DNA from: an uncultured Collinsella sp.
GTDB taxonomy: Bacteria; Actinomycetota; Coriobacteriia; Coriobacteriales; Coriobacteriaceae
NCBI GenBank assembly: GCA_902494685.1
Contig: CABUUE010000037.1
Coordinates: 1-10,240, forward strand
Reading direction: 5' to 3'
Length of the DNA stretch: 10,240 bases
The notes below the pieces were generated by a model. That model saw only the letters and a list, made by a program, of their open reading frames with translations, was not told where the DNA came from and did not search any database. The translations under genes were made by a program, and so were the position numbers. Positions 1 to 5,619 of this stretch are shown here, in pieces; the first letter of the stretch is position 1; every line of letters starts with the position of its first letter.

Positions 1-71
1 AAAGCGGGCGCGGCAGGCGTCTCGAGCTTAAGGGCGAGGTTTCCCTGGACCATATTCGTTGCGTTCATCAT
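1..71 (-). CDS. 5' end of divergent gene, candidate SOS-induced cell-division inhibitor (partial)
   Basis: Only the first 23 codons lie in the window; the gene continues beyond position 1. It begins with two adjacent ATGs (71 and 68), and the visible protein starts MMNATNMVQGNLALKLETPA. An AGGAG ribosome site at 79-75 is 3 bases from the first ATG and 6 from the second, so the second may be the true start; a third ATG is at 53. The gene is divergent from lexA and its promoter carries LexA boxes. In B. subtilis (yneA) and mycobacteria (Rv2719c), the gene divergent from lexA encodes a LysM-containing, SOS-induced protein that affects cell division. By position this may be the same kind of gene, but no LysM domain is visible in the short part seen, so the function is inference only. 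Confidence 0.55.
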   Translation of the reverse strand, partial: MMNATNMVQGNLALKLETPAAPA

Positions 72-139
72 GTTCTCCTCTCGCGTGTTTTGCTGAGAAC
101 AGTTTTATCAAGCCGCGCGGACAAAAATGTCTAGCGCGA

Positions 140-151
140 GAACGAATGTTC
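140..151. promoter_or_regulatory. LexA operator (SOS box 1)
   Basis: GAACGAATGTTC has the perfect GAAC-N4-GTTC dyad of the Gram-positive LexA box and is followed by G. It sits at the predicted start point of the leftward transcript. Confidence 0.85.
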
Positions 152-158
152 GGTTATT

Positions 159-186
159 ATTATCTTCGAACAGTTGTTCCTGTCAA
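159..186 (-). promoter_or_regulatory. Sigma-70-type promoter of the left-edge gene
   Basis: Read on the minus strand, a perfect -35 TTGACA (186-181) is followed after 16 bases by GATAAT (164-159), which matches the -10 consensus at five of six positions. Transcription would start near 152, giving a leader of about 80 bases. The LexA box at 168-179 fills the spacer and the box at 140-151 covers the expected start point, so repression by LexA is likely. Confidence 0.65.
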
Positions 187-193
187 GCAAAAT
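165..193 (+). promoter_or_regulatory. Weak candidate lexA promoter
   Basis: TTCGAA (165-170) and CAAAAT (188-193) are separated by 17 bases, with three and four matches to the -35 and -10 consensus. Transcription would begin near 200, inside SOS box 3. The hexamers are poor; the call rests mainly on position between the operators and lexA. Confidence 0.3.
168..179. promoter_or_regulatory. LexA operator (SOS box 2)
   Basis: GAACAGTTGTTC is a perfect GAAC-N4-GTTC dyad, preceded by C to give CGAAC. It lies between the -35 and -10 hexamers of the leftward promoter. It also overlaps the best, though weak, rightward -35 candidate. Confidence 0.88.
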
Positions 194-195
194 TC

Positions 196-207
196 GAACA
201 TTTGTTT
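196..207. promoter_or_regulatory. LexA operator (SOS box 3, one mismatch)
   Basis: GAACATTTGTTT departs from the GAAC-N4-GTTC dyad only in the last base; with flanks it reads CGAAC...GTTTG. It lies 24 bases before the lexA start codon, near the presumed lexA transcription start, and fits autorepression. The three boxes have centres spaced 28 bases apart, which places them on nearly the same sort of helical phase (about 2.7 turns each). Confidence 0.7.
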
Positions 208-216
208 GACATGGGT

Positions 217-224
217 AGAGAGGA
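217..224 (+). promoter_or_regulatory. lexA ribosome binding site
   Basis: AGAGAGGA ends 7 bases before the ATG at 232. This favours 232 over the in-frame ATGs at 127 and 211. A start at 127 would put all three operators inside the coding region. Confidence 0.7.
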
Positions 225-231
225 TGCCCTG

Positions 232-876
232 ATGGCTCGCAAAATTACCAAGCGTCAGCAGCAAATTTACGACTTCATCAAGGAATATCAGCAGGAGAAG
301 GGTTATCCGCCCAGCGTGCGCGAGATGGCTTCTGCCGTGGGCCTATCCTCTCCCAGCACCGTGCACGCCCATCTCTCTGCCCTGGAGGCGCGCGGGCTAC
401 TCAAGCGCGATGCCACCAAACCGCGCGCCCTGGAACTCTTTAACGAGGACGGTTCCTCTGTCTCAATTTCTAAATCTGACGAGCCCACCGCACCTCGCGG
501 AACGGTCTCGCTACCGCTCGTTGGTCGCGTCGCGGCTGGGATTCCCATTCTGGCCGAGCAGAATATCGAAGACACTTTTACTATCCCGACCGAAATCGCC
601 ACTGATCAGGGTTCCTTTATCCTTGAGGTGCATGGGAGCTCAATGATCAATGTCGGCATCTTCAATGGCGATTACATCATCGTCCGTGAACAAAAGAGTG
701 CCATGAACGGCGAAATTGTCGTGGCCATGATTGATGGTTCAGCGACCGTCAAGACGTTCTACAAGGAGCAGGGACGCGTTCGCCTGCAGCCCGAAAACGA
801 CACCATGGAGCCTATCTACGCGACAAATCCCACGATTCTGGGCAAGGTCGTCGGTTTGATGCGCCGGTTTTCGTAA
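232..876 (+). CDS. lexA: LexA, SOS transcriptional repressor / autoprotease
   Basis: LexA represses the SOS regulon and cleaves itself when it meets RecA filaments on single-stranded DNA. The product has 214 residues, close to the family norm. The N-terminal winged helix-turn-helix (about 1-68) contains the recognition region GYPPSVREMASAVGLSS (24-40). After a linker comes the S24 peptidase-like domain. The Ala-Gly cleavage site is A102-G103 within VGRVAAGIP. The catalytic serine is S137 in GSSMI, and the catalytic lysine is K174 in ATVKTF. Most LexA proteins have GDSM at the serine; here the Asp is replaced by Ser (residue 136). RecA is encoded at the other end of the window. The three upstream LexA boxes imply autoregulation. 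Its TAA stop overlaps the ATG of the next gene by one base (TAATG), so the two are probably co-translated. The start at 232 is chosen for its ribosome site and family-like beginning MARKITKRQQQIYDFI. Confidence 0.96.
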   Translation: MARKITKRQQQIYDFIKEYQQEKGYPPSVREMASAVGLSSPSTVHAHLSALEARGLLKRDATKPRALELFNEDGSSVSISKSDEPTAPRGTVSLPLVGRVAAGIPILAEQNIEDTFTIPTEIATDQGSFILEVHGSSMINVGIFNGDYIIVREQKSAMNGEIVVAMIDGSATVKTFYKEQGRVRLQPENDTMEPIYATNPTILGKVVGLMRRFS

Positions 877-1580
877 TGCAAAAACGCATCACGGTCTTTG
901 ATACCATTCGCGGGTTTACCATGCTGTCGATGGCGGGATTTCATACCTGCTACGACCTTGTCTACCTATATGGTTGGGATATGCCCTGGTTTACCCAGAC
1001 CATCTTCCAAGACATCTGGCGTGCCAGCATCAGTTGGGTATTTTTGTTTATTGCCGGCTGGATGTGTACCCTCTCGCGCAACAACATCAAACGTGCCGCT
1101 AAATATGCAGCCGCTGCTTTAGTTGTGTGGCTCGCGACGACGCTTGTCTCAGTCGATGACTCAGTGAACTTCGGCATCATTTTCTGCATGGCGGCGTGCA
1201 CTGCCATTGTTGCACTTACGCGCCCGATTCTCGATAGGGTGCCGACGAGCTTGGGTATACCGATTTGCCTTATACTCTTTGCCTTCACCTGGAGCATTCC
1301 TAAAGCGGTCTACCCTATCCCCTATCTAGCTTGGCTAGGTTTCCCAGGTCCAGACTTTGTCTCCGGTGATTACTATCCGCTCATACCCTTCTTATTTATG
1401 TACCTCACAGGCTTCTTTGCCGCCCGCACGGCACAAAAAGCAAACCGTGAAGCGCCAGCATGGGCCTATGAGAATCCCATCCCGGCGCTCGCAAGCCTCG
1501 GAGGCCATGCACTGCCGTTCTACCTGCTTCATCAACCGGTTATCTTGGGCGTACTGGAGCTGATTTATTCCGTTCGGTAA
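876..1580 (+). CDS. Multi-pass membrane protein of the HGSNAT/DUF1624 acyltransferase-like family
   Basis: This 234-residue protein is hydrophobic, with roughly six or seven likely membrane segments (for example about 13-31, 50-66, 74-92, 98-115, 125-142, 165-184, 207-230). It opens with KRITVFDTIRGFTML (3-17), the D-x-x-R-G signature of heparan-alpha-glucosaminide N-acetyltransferase-like (DUF1624) proteins, followed by a conserved-looking histidine (H23). FLFIAGWMCTLSR (56-68) and a C-terminal YLLHQPVI (216-223) also fit acyltransferase-type membrane proteins. Such proteins are thought to move acyl groups across the membrane to a sugar acceptor, but the substrate here is unknown. The ATG overlaps the lexA stop by one base, and there is no separate ribosome site of note, so it probably depends on lexA translation and shares SOS control. 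Its last 16 bases overlap the 3' end of the convergent hflX. Confidence 0.82.
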   Translation: MQKRITVFDTIRGFTMLSMAGFHTCYDLVYLYGWDMPWFTQTIFQDIWRASISWVFLFIAGWMCTLSRNNIKRAAKYAAAALVVWLATTLVSVDDSVNFGIIFCMAACTAIVALTRPILDRVPTSLGIPICLILFAFTWSIPKAVYPIPYLAWLGFPGPDFVSGDYYPLIPFLFMYLTGFFAARTAQKANREAPAWAYENPIPALASLGGHALPFYLLHQPVILGVLELIYSVR

Positions 1581-2854
1581 CGCTCAAGACGTGGTGCGAT
1601 ACGGGCCGGAAGCTTTGCCACAATACGAACGCCGTCCTCGAGGTATTCCTCGTGCAGAAGGGTTCCTTGCTCGTGCACGAGCGTGATTAACGCGCCCTCT
1701 CGATACGGAATATCGGCCGAGAGCAACACGTCCGTAGCGGCCGCTTCACGAGCGATGCGGTCGACTAAGTCATCAAGGCCCTCACCCGTCTGAGCCGAGA
1801 ACAGCACCGCCTCGGGATAGCGCCCGCGAAAGCTCAAGCGATCGACGCTATCGAGCAGATCAATTTTATTGAACACGGTAAGCGTCAGGCGCTCACCGGC
1901 ACCAATCTCATCAAGGACACGATCAACCGCCTCGAGCTGACGCTCGTAATCCTCATCGGAAGCATCTACAACTTTAAGTATCAAATCGGCGCCGAGTACC
2001 TCGGAAAGCGTAGATTTAAACGCGTCGACCAGGCCATGGGGCAGCTTTTGAATAAAGCCAACGGTATCGGTGATCGTCATGCCACGGCCACCGGGTAAAC
2101 GGTACGAGCGCGTCGTGGGGTCGAGCGTGGCAAACAGCTTATCCTGCGAAAGTACCTTGGATCCCGTCAATCGATTAAGCAACGTCGACTTACCGGCATT
2201 GGTGTAGCCAGCCAACGCCACGCGAAACGCCGGCGATTCAATACGACTTTTCGATTGCACATCACGACGTTGTTCAACCTGCTTCAGTTCACGTCGAAGA
2301 GCTGCGATCTTATTGCGAATCAGGCGACGGTCGACCTCGAGCTGGCTTTCGCCCTGGCCAAAGCGCGAGCCAATACCGCCACGCGTCTGTTCCTTAGCAA
2401 GATGGCTCCACATACCTCGCAGACGAGGCAGCAGATACTGCAACTGTGCCAGCTGCACCTGCAAGCGGCCCTCACGCGTCTGGGCATGCAGGCCAAAGAT
2501 ATCCAAAATCAACGCCGTACGGTCAATAATCTTGACCGGTTCGCCCACGGCCTTCTCAAGATAGGACTGCTGCGAAGGCGTCAGGTCGTCATCGAAGATA
2601 ACAACATCCGCATCCATGCGATGCACCAAACCGCACAGCTCCTCGACCTTTCCGGAGCCGATAAACGATTTGGGATAGGGCTTGATCAGGCGCTGTGACA
2701 AGCGTGCCACGCATTGGGCTCCAGCAGTGTGGGCGAGACGCTCGAGCTCGTCGAGCGAACGGTTGAGCGGCCAGGCGTTATCGCGCCACTCAACACCAAC
2801 CAAGATGGCGCGCTCAGGTTCAGGCGCCGTGGGGACCAAAGGGAAACGAGCCAT
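1565..2854 (-). CDS. hflX: HflX, ribosome-associated GTPase
   Basis: HflX is a cytoplasmic GTPase that binds the 50S subunit and splits stalled or hibernating ribosomes. The 429-residue protein has the family layout. An N-terminal HflX domain (about 15-120) leads to a helical linker with the hallmark GGIGSRFGQGESQLEVDRR (159-177), then the G domain. G1 is GYTNAGKST (216-224), switch I is FATLDPTTR (241-249), G3 is DTVGF (263-267), G4 is NKID (329-332) and G5 is SAQTGEG (353-359). A short C-terminal domain follows. The ATG at 2854 overlaps the miaA stop as TAATG, so it is translationally coupled to miaA. Unlike enterobacteria, there is no hfq between miaA and hflX. The gene ends inside the convergent acyltransferase-like gene, and no terminator is seen after it. 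Confidence 0.96.
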   Translation of the reverse strand: MARFPLVPTAPEPERAILVGVEWRDNAWPLNRSLDELERLAHTAGAQCVARLSQRLIKPYPKSFIGSGKVEELCGLVHRMDADVVIFDDDLTPSQQSYLEKAVGEPVKIIDRTALILDIFGLHAQTREGRLQVQLAQLQYLLPRLRGMWSHLAKEQTRGGIGSRFGQGESQLEVDRRLIRNKIAALRRELKQVEQRRDVQSKSRIESPAFRVALAGYTNAGKSTLLNRLTGSKVLSQDKLFATLDPTTRSYRLPGGRGMTITDTVGFIQKLPHGLVDAFKSTLSEVLGADLILKVVDASDEDYERQLEAVDRVLDEIGAGERLTLTVFNKIDLLDSVDRLSFRGRYPEAVLFSAQTGEGLDDLVDRIAREAAATDVLLSADIPYREGALITLVHEQGTLLHEEYLEDGVRIVAKLPARIAPRLERYRTE

Positions 2855-3792
2855 TAGGCAGCCTCGATGCGACGGTAAATATCATCAACGACCTCATCGA
2901 TCGTAAACTCATCCATATCGAACCACACGATGCGATCGTCACGCTTAAACCAGGAAAGCTGGCGCTTGGCATAGCGACGTGAGCGCATCTTGATAAGCTC
3001 ACGGGCCTCATCCATGGTAATAACGCCACGCAAGGAATCAATAATCTCTTTGTAGCCGATTGCCTGCATCGACGTCAGTGCATCACCCAAGCCCTGGTCC
3101 ATAAGGCCGCGGACCTCATCAACCAGTCCCTGATCAAACATGAGGTCGACACGCAGATTAATGCGCTCATAGAGCAATTCACGGCTACGCGTCAGACCAA
3201 ACCACAAGGCATGATAACGCTCGTGCGGGACGCTGAATTTCGACTTCTGCTGGGCATACGACACACCGTCATCGTGCATCTCGAGCGCACGAATCACACG
3301 ACGCACGTTATGGGGATGAATCACGGCAGCCGATTCAGGATCGCGCTCGGCAAGCAGGGCATGCAATGCTTCCTCGCCAATGCGCTCGGCAAGTTCCTGA
3401 TAGCCCGCGCGGCGTTCGTCCTCGAGTTCTCCCGAAGGAAAATCCATTTCATCGAGAGCAGCCTTGAGATACAAGCCCGTACCGCCGCAAAAGACAGGAA
3501 GACGCTGCTCGCCAAGCAAACGCTCGATATGCGCTCGGGCGTCCGACTGATAAAGCGCGGCAGAATATGCGACACCCGGATCCACGATATCGACAAGACG
3601 CAGAGGTGCAGAGCACTCCTCGGGCATCATCTTGGCCGTACCGATGTCCATACCGCGATAGATTTGCATCGCGTCACAAGACAACACTTCAGACGACAGA
3701 CGAGCAGCCAGACGGTCGGCAACATCGCTCTTGCCAACCGCCGTCGGACCGACAATCGCTACGGCAGAAAGGCTTGCACCGGGAGAAATCAT
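2854..3792 (-). CDS. miaA: MiaA, tRNA dimethylallyltransferase
   Basis: MiaA transfers the dimethylallyl group of DMAPP to N6 of A37 in tRNAs that read UNN codons, making i6A, the substrate of MiaB. The 312-residue protein is of normal length. It shows the P-loop GPTAVGKS (15-22), the DAMQIYRGMDIGTAK segment (40-54) with the expected catalytic Asp at D40, GGTGLYLKA (103-111), the DPESAAVIHPHNVRRVIRAL block (151-170) and QAIGYKE (243-249). The ATG at 3792 overlaps the miaB stop as TAATG. An in-frame ATG at 3831 would add 13 arginine-rich residues (VSVWLRRRR) inside miaB and has no ribosome site, so 3792 is preferred. Its place right after miaB and before hflX puts both steps of ms2i6A synthesis in one transcript. 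Confidence 0.96.
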   Translation of the reverse strand: MISPGASLSAVAIVGPTAVGKSDVADRLAARLSSEVLSCDAMQIYRGMDIGTAKMMPEECSAPLRLVDIVDPGVAYSAALYQSDARAHIERLLGEQRLPVFCGGTGLYLKAALDEMDFPSGELEDERRAGYQELAERIGEEALHALLAERDPESAAVIHPHNVRRVIRALEMHDDGVSYAQQKSKFSVPHERYHALWFGLTRSRELLYERINLRVDLMFDQGLVDEVRGLMDQGLGDALTSMQAIGYKEIIDSLRGVITMDEARELIKMRSRRYAKRQLSWFKRDDRIVWFDMDEFTIDEVVDDIYRRIEAA

Positions 3793-5162
3793 TAGCGAGG
3801 CTCGCCTACGACGGAGCCAGACAGATACCATGTCTTGGCGACATCAATATCAACATCGACGATTTTGCCGATGAGTTGATCGATGCTATAGCCAGCAGGA
3901 ATCGGCGCATGCACCGTCTGGTTCTTGGGGCTCTTGCCCAGAAGGACAGCGTCGTTCTTCTTGCTCGCACCCTCAATAAGTGCAGGCACCACGGTGTGAA
4001 GCTCACCCTGGTTATACTCGTGTGCCGTCGTCTCGATAACCTTGACAAGACGGTTAAAGCGCTCAAGGATAACCTCATGCGGGGTGGGATCATAAATCTC
4101 AGCTGCCGGGGTACCGGCGCGCTTGGAGTAAATAAACGTGTAGGCCTGAGCATAGCGCACTGTCTCGGCAAGCGAGAGCGTCTGCTCAAAGTCTTCCTCG
4201 GTCTCGCCCGGGAAACCCACGATGATGTCGGTCGAAAGCGCAATATCGGGCATACGGTTACGAATACGATCGACCAGGCCCAGATAATCCTCACGTGTAT
4301 AACGACGATTCATCTCTTTAAGGATGCGCGTGGAACCCGACTGAACGGCCAGGTGAAGCTGTGGCATGACAGCAGGCGTCTCGGCCATAGCATCAATGGT
4401 CTCGGGCAGCAGATCCTTAGGATGCGAAGAGGTAAAGAAGATGCGCTCGACGCCGGTATCGCCCACGGCGCGCAGCAAGTCGGCAAAGCGCGGCTTGCCA
4501 AAGAGATCGCGACCGTAAGAGTTCACGTTTTGGCCCAGAAGCGTAATCTCGCGCACGCCCTGACGCACGAGCCCGGTCACCTCGTCGACAATCTCCTCGA
4601 AGGGACGGCTCTTCTCACGACCACGGACGTAGGGCACGATGCAGTACGTACAAAAGTTGTTGCAGCCCGTCATGATGGGCACCCATGCGTGATACTGCGT
4701 CTCGCGGTGCCACGGCATACTCATGGCGTCGGTATCCTCAAGCTCGTTCGTGCGGATATGACGCTTGCCATCCATAAACGCCTCGGCGATAAGCTCAGCC
4801 ACGTGAGCAATGGAATGGGTACCAAAAATGACGTTGACGTTATCGACGTTAGTGAGCAAGCCCTCGCCATCGCGCTGGGCGATGCAGCCGCCCACGGCGA
4901 CCACGCGCTTACCCGAAGGCGAAGGAGGAAGACTCTTGCAGGAATTGCACTGACCATACAGGCGCGTATCGGCAGCCTCGCGTACACAGCACGTCATGAA
5001 CACGACAATATCGGCATGCTCGGGATCGAGCGCCATAAGACAGCCATACGAATCGAGCAAGCCACTCACGCGCTCGGAGTCGTGCTGGTTCATCTGGCAG
5101 CCGAATGTGCGGATAAAGTAGGTTTTACCGGCAAGAATATCGCGTACAGAACGCTGGTCCAT
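3792..5162 (-). CDS. miaB: MiaB, tRNA-2-methylthio-N6-dimethylallyladenosine synthase
   Basis: MiaB is a radical-SAM enzyme that adds a methylthio group to i6A37 of tRNA. The 456-residue protein has the three expected domains. The N-terminal methylthiotransferase domain starts FIRTFGCQMNQHDSE, and its auxiliary 4Fe-4S ligands should be C22, C58 (in MTCCVRE) and C93 (in GGC). The radical-SAM core has the CxxxCxxC motif at C167, C171 and C174 within TGCNNFCTYC. A C-terminal TRAM domain spans about 382-456. GCQMNQHDSE and YVRGREKSRP favour MiaB over the related MtaB and RimO. An extra CNSC pair lies at 72-75. The start at 5162 has a modest AGGA element (about 9 bases upstream). It lies 65 bases downstream of spoVS, and that gap shows no clear promoter or terminator. 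Confidence 0.96.
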   Translation of the reverse strand: MDQRSVRDILAGKTYFIRTFGCQMNQHDSERVSGLLDSYGCLMALDPEHADIVVFMTCCVREAADTRLYGQCNSCKSLPPSPSGKRVVAVGGCIAQRDGEGLLTNVDNVNVIFGTHSIAHVAELIAEAFMDGKRHIRTNELEDTDAMSMPWHRETQYHAWVPIMTGCNNFCTYCIVPYVRGREKSRPFEEIVDEVTGLVRQGVREITLLGQNVNSYGRDLFGKPRFADLLRAVGDTGVERIFFTSSHPKDLLPETIDAMAETPAVMPQLHLAVQSGSTRILKEMNRRYTREDYLGLVDRIRNRMPDIALSTDIIVGFPGETEEDFEQTLSLAETVRYAQAYTFIYSKRAGTPAAEIYDPTPHEVILERFNRLVKVIETTAHEYNQGELHTVVPALIEGASKKNDAVLLGKSPKNQTVHAPIPAGYSIDQLIGKIVDVDIDVAKTWYLSGSVVGEPR

Positions 5163-5227
5163 GAGCTTACATCCTAACGATGGTGTCGACGGGGCGCATA
5201 GGTGCTACAAGCGTGCAGATGGCTCGT

Positions 5228-5545
5228 TTACGCAACAGGCTTAACGTCGTCCATGACGACGTTATCCATAGCAGCCCGATTAATCTGGTGAACGTAGATA
5301 GAGAGACGAATTGCCGTGCGCGACTCCCCGTTAATGAGGATGTCGGAGAACACCGGCGCGCAGGAGACATCAAAGCCGGTCGGAATCAGAAAGCCGCGCG
5401 CAATGGCAACGGCCTTGATGGCCTGGTTGACGGCACCGGCGCCGACGCACTGAATGTTGACGGGGACGCCATCTTTGACCATGCCGGCAATGGCGCCGGC
5501 AACGGACGCGGGCGATGATTTGCTTGATACCTTCAGGCAATCCAT
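5228..5545 (-). CDS. spoVS: SpoVS-family protein
   Basis: The 105-residue product matches the SpoVS family, small Alba-fold-like proteins thought to bind nucleic acid. In B. subtilis SpoVS is needed for late sporulation and affects septation. The core is plain: LKVSSKSSPASVAGAIAGMV (4-23), then GAGAVNQAIKAVAIARGFL (35-53), then FSDILINGESRTAIRLSIYV (66-85). The family protein is usually about 86 residues; here a tail of about 20 residues (86-105, ending VVMDDVKPVA) is added. The ATG at 5545 has a good AGGAG at 5557-5553, 7 bases away. An in-frame ATG at 5584 would add a basic stretch and lies upstream of that ribosome site, so it is rejected. Many spoVS carriers do not form spores, and no sporulation gene is seen here; a general role in RNA or DNA binding beside rny is more likely than sporulation. 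Confidence 0.93.
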   Translation of the reverse strand: MDCLKVSSKSSPASVAGAIAGMVKDGVPVNIQCVGAGAVNQAIKAVAIARGFLIPTGFDVSCAPVFSDILINGESRTAIRLSIYVHQINRAAMDNVVMDDVKPVA

Positions 5546-5552
5546 GAAGAAA

Positions 5553-5557
5553 CTCCT
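5553..5557 (-). promoter_or_regulatory. spoVS ribosome binding site
   Basis: AGGAG lies 7 bases upstream of the ATG at 5545 on the minus strand. It fixes the start and indicates independent translation, unlike the coupled genes downstream. Confidence 0.8.
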
Positions 5558-5595
5558 GCGTTTAAAAGTACGTTTTAACTGCAATAACTGTATCG

Positions 5596-5613
5596 TACCG
5601 AGCGGACTCGGTA
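5596..5613 (-). other. Perfect 7-bp stem-loop between the GHKL ATPase gene and spoVS
   Basis: TACCGAG and CTCGGTA form a perfect 7-bp stem with a 4-base loop. On the minus strand no T run follows (CGATACAG), so it does not look like an intrinsic terminator for the leftward operon. A short T-rich stretch follows it only on the plus strand, where no gene is upstream. It could be a processing or stabilising element in the rny-to-spoVS transcript. No convincing spoVS promoter was found in this 74-base gap. Confidence 0.45.
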
Positions 5614-5619
5614 AAGATT

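Noticed and set aside
97..108. A possible fourth LexA box (GAACAGTTTTAT)
   Set aside because: Only the left half-site GAAC is present; the right half does not match GTTC.
127..231. Longer LexA beginning at the ATG at 127 or 211
   Set aside because: A start at 127 would place all three LexA boxes in coding sequence. The extra residues are unlike the family, and the ribosome site fits the ATG at 232.
3793..3831. Longer MiaA beginning at 3831
   Set aside because: No ribosome site, an arginine-rich extension before the P-loop, and the TAATG junction at 3792 fits coupling to miaB.
3567..5177. A 536-codon open frame on the plus strand opposite miaB
   Set aside because: It lies antisense to clear miaB and miaA coding sequence, has composition typical of a reverse-strand shadow in GC-rich DNA and resembles no family.
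5596..5613. Intrinsic terminator between the GHKL ATPase gene and spoVS
   Set aside because: The stem is perfect, but no T run follows it in the direction of transcription, so it is recorded only as a stem-loop.
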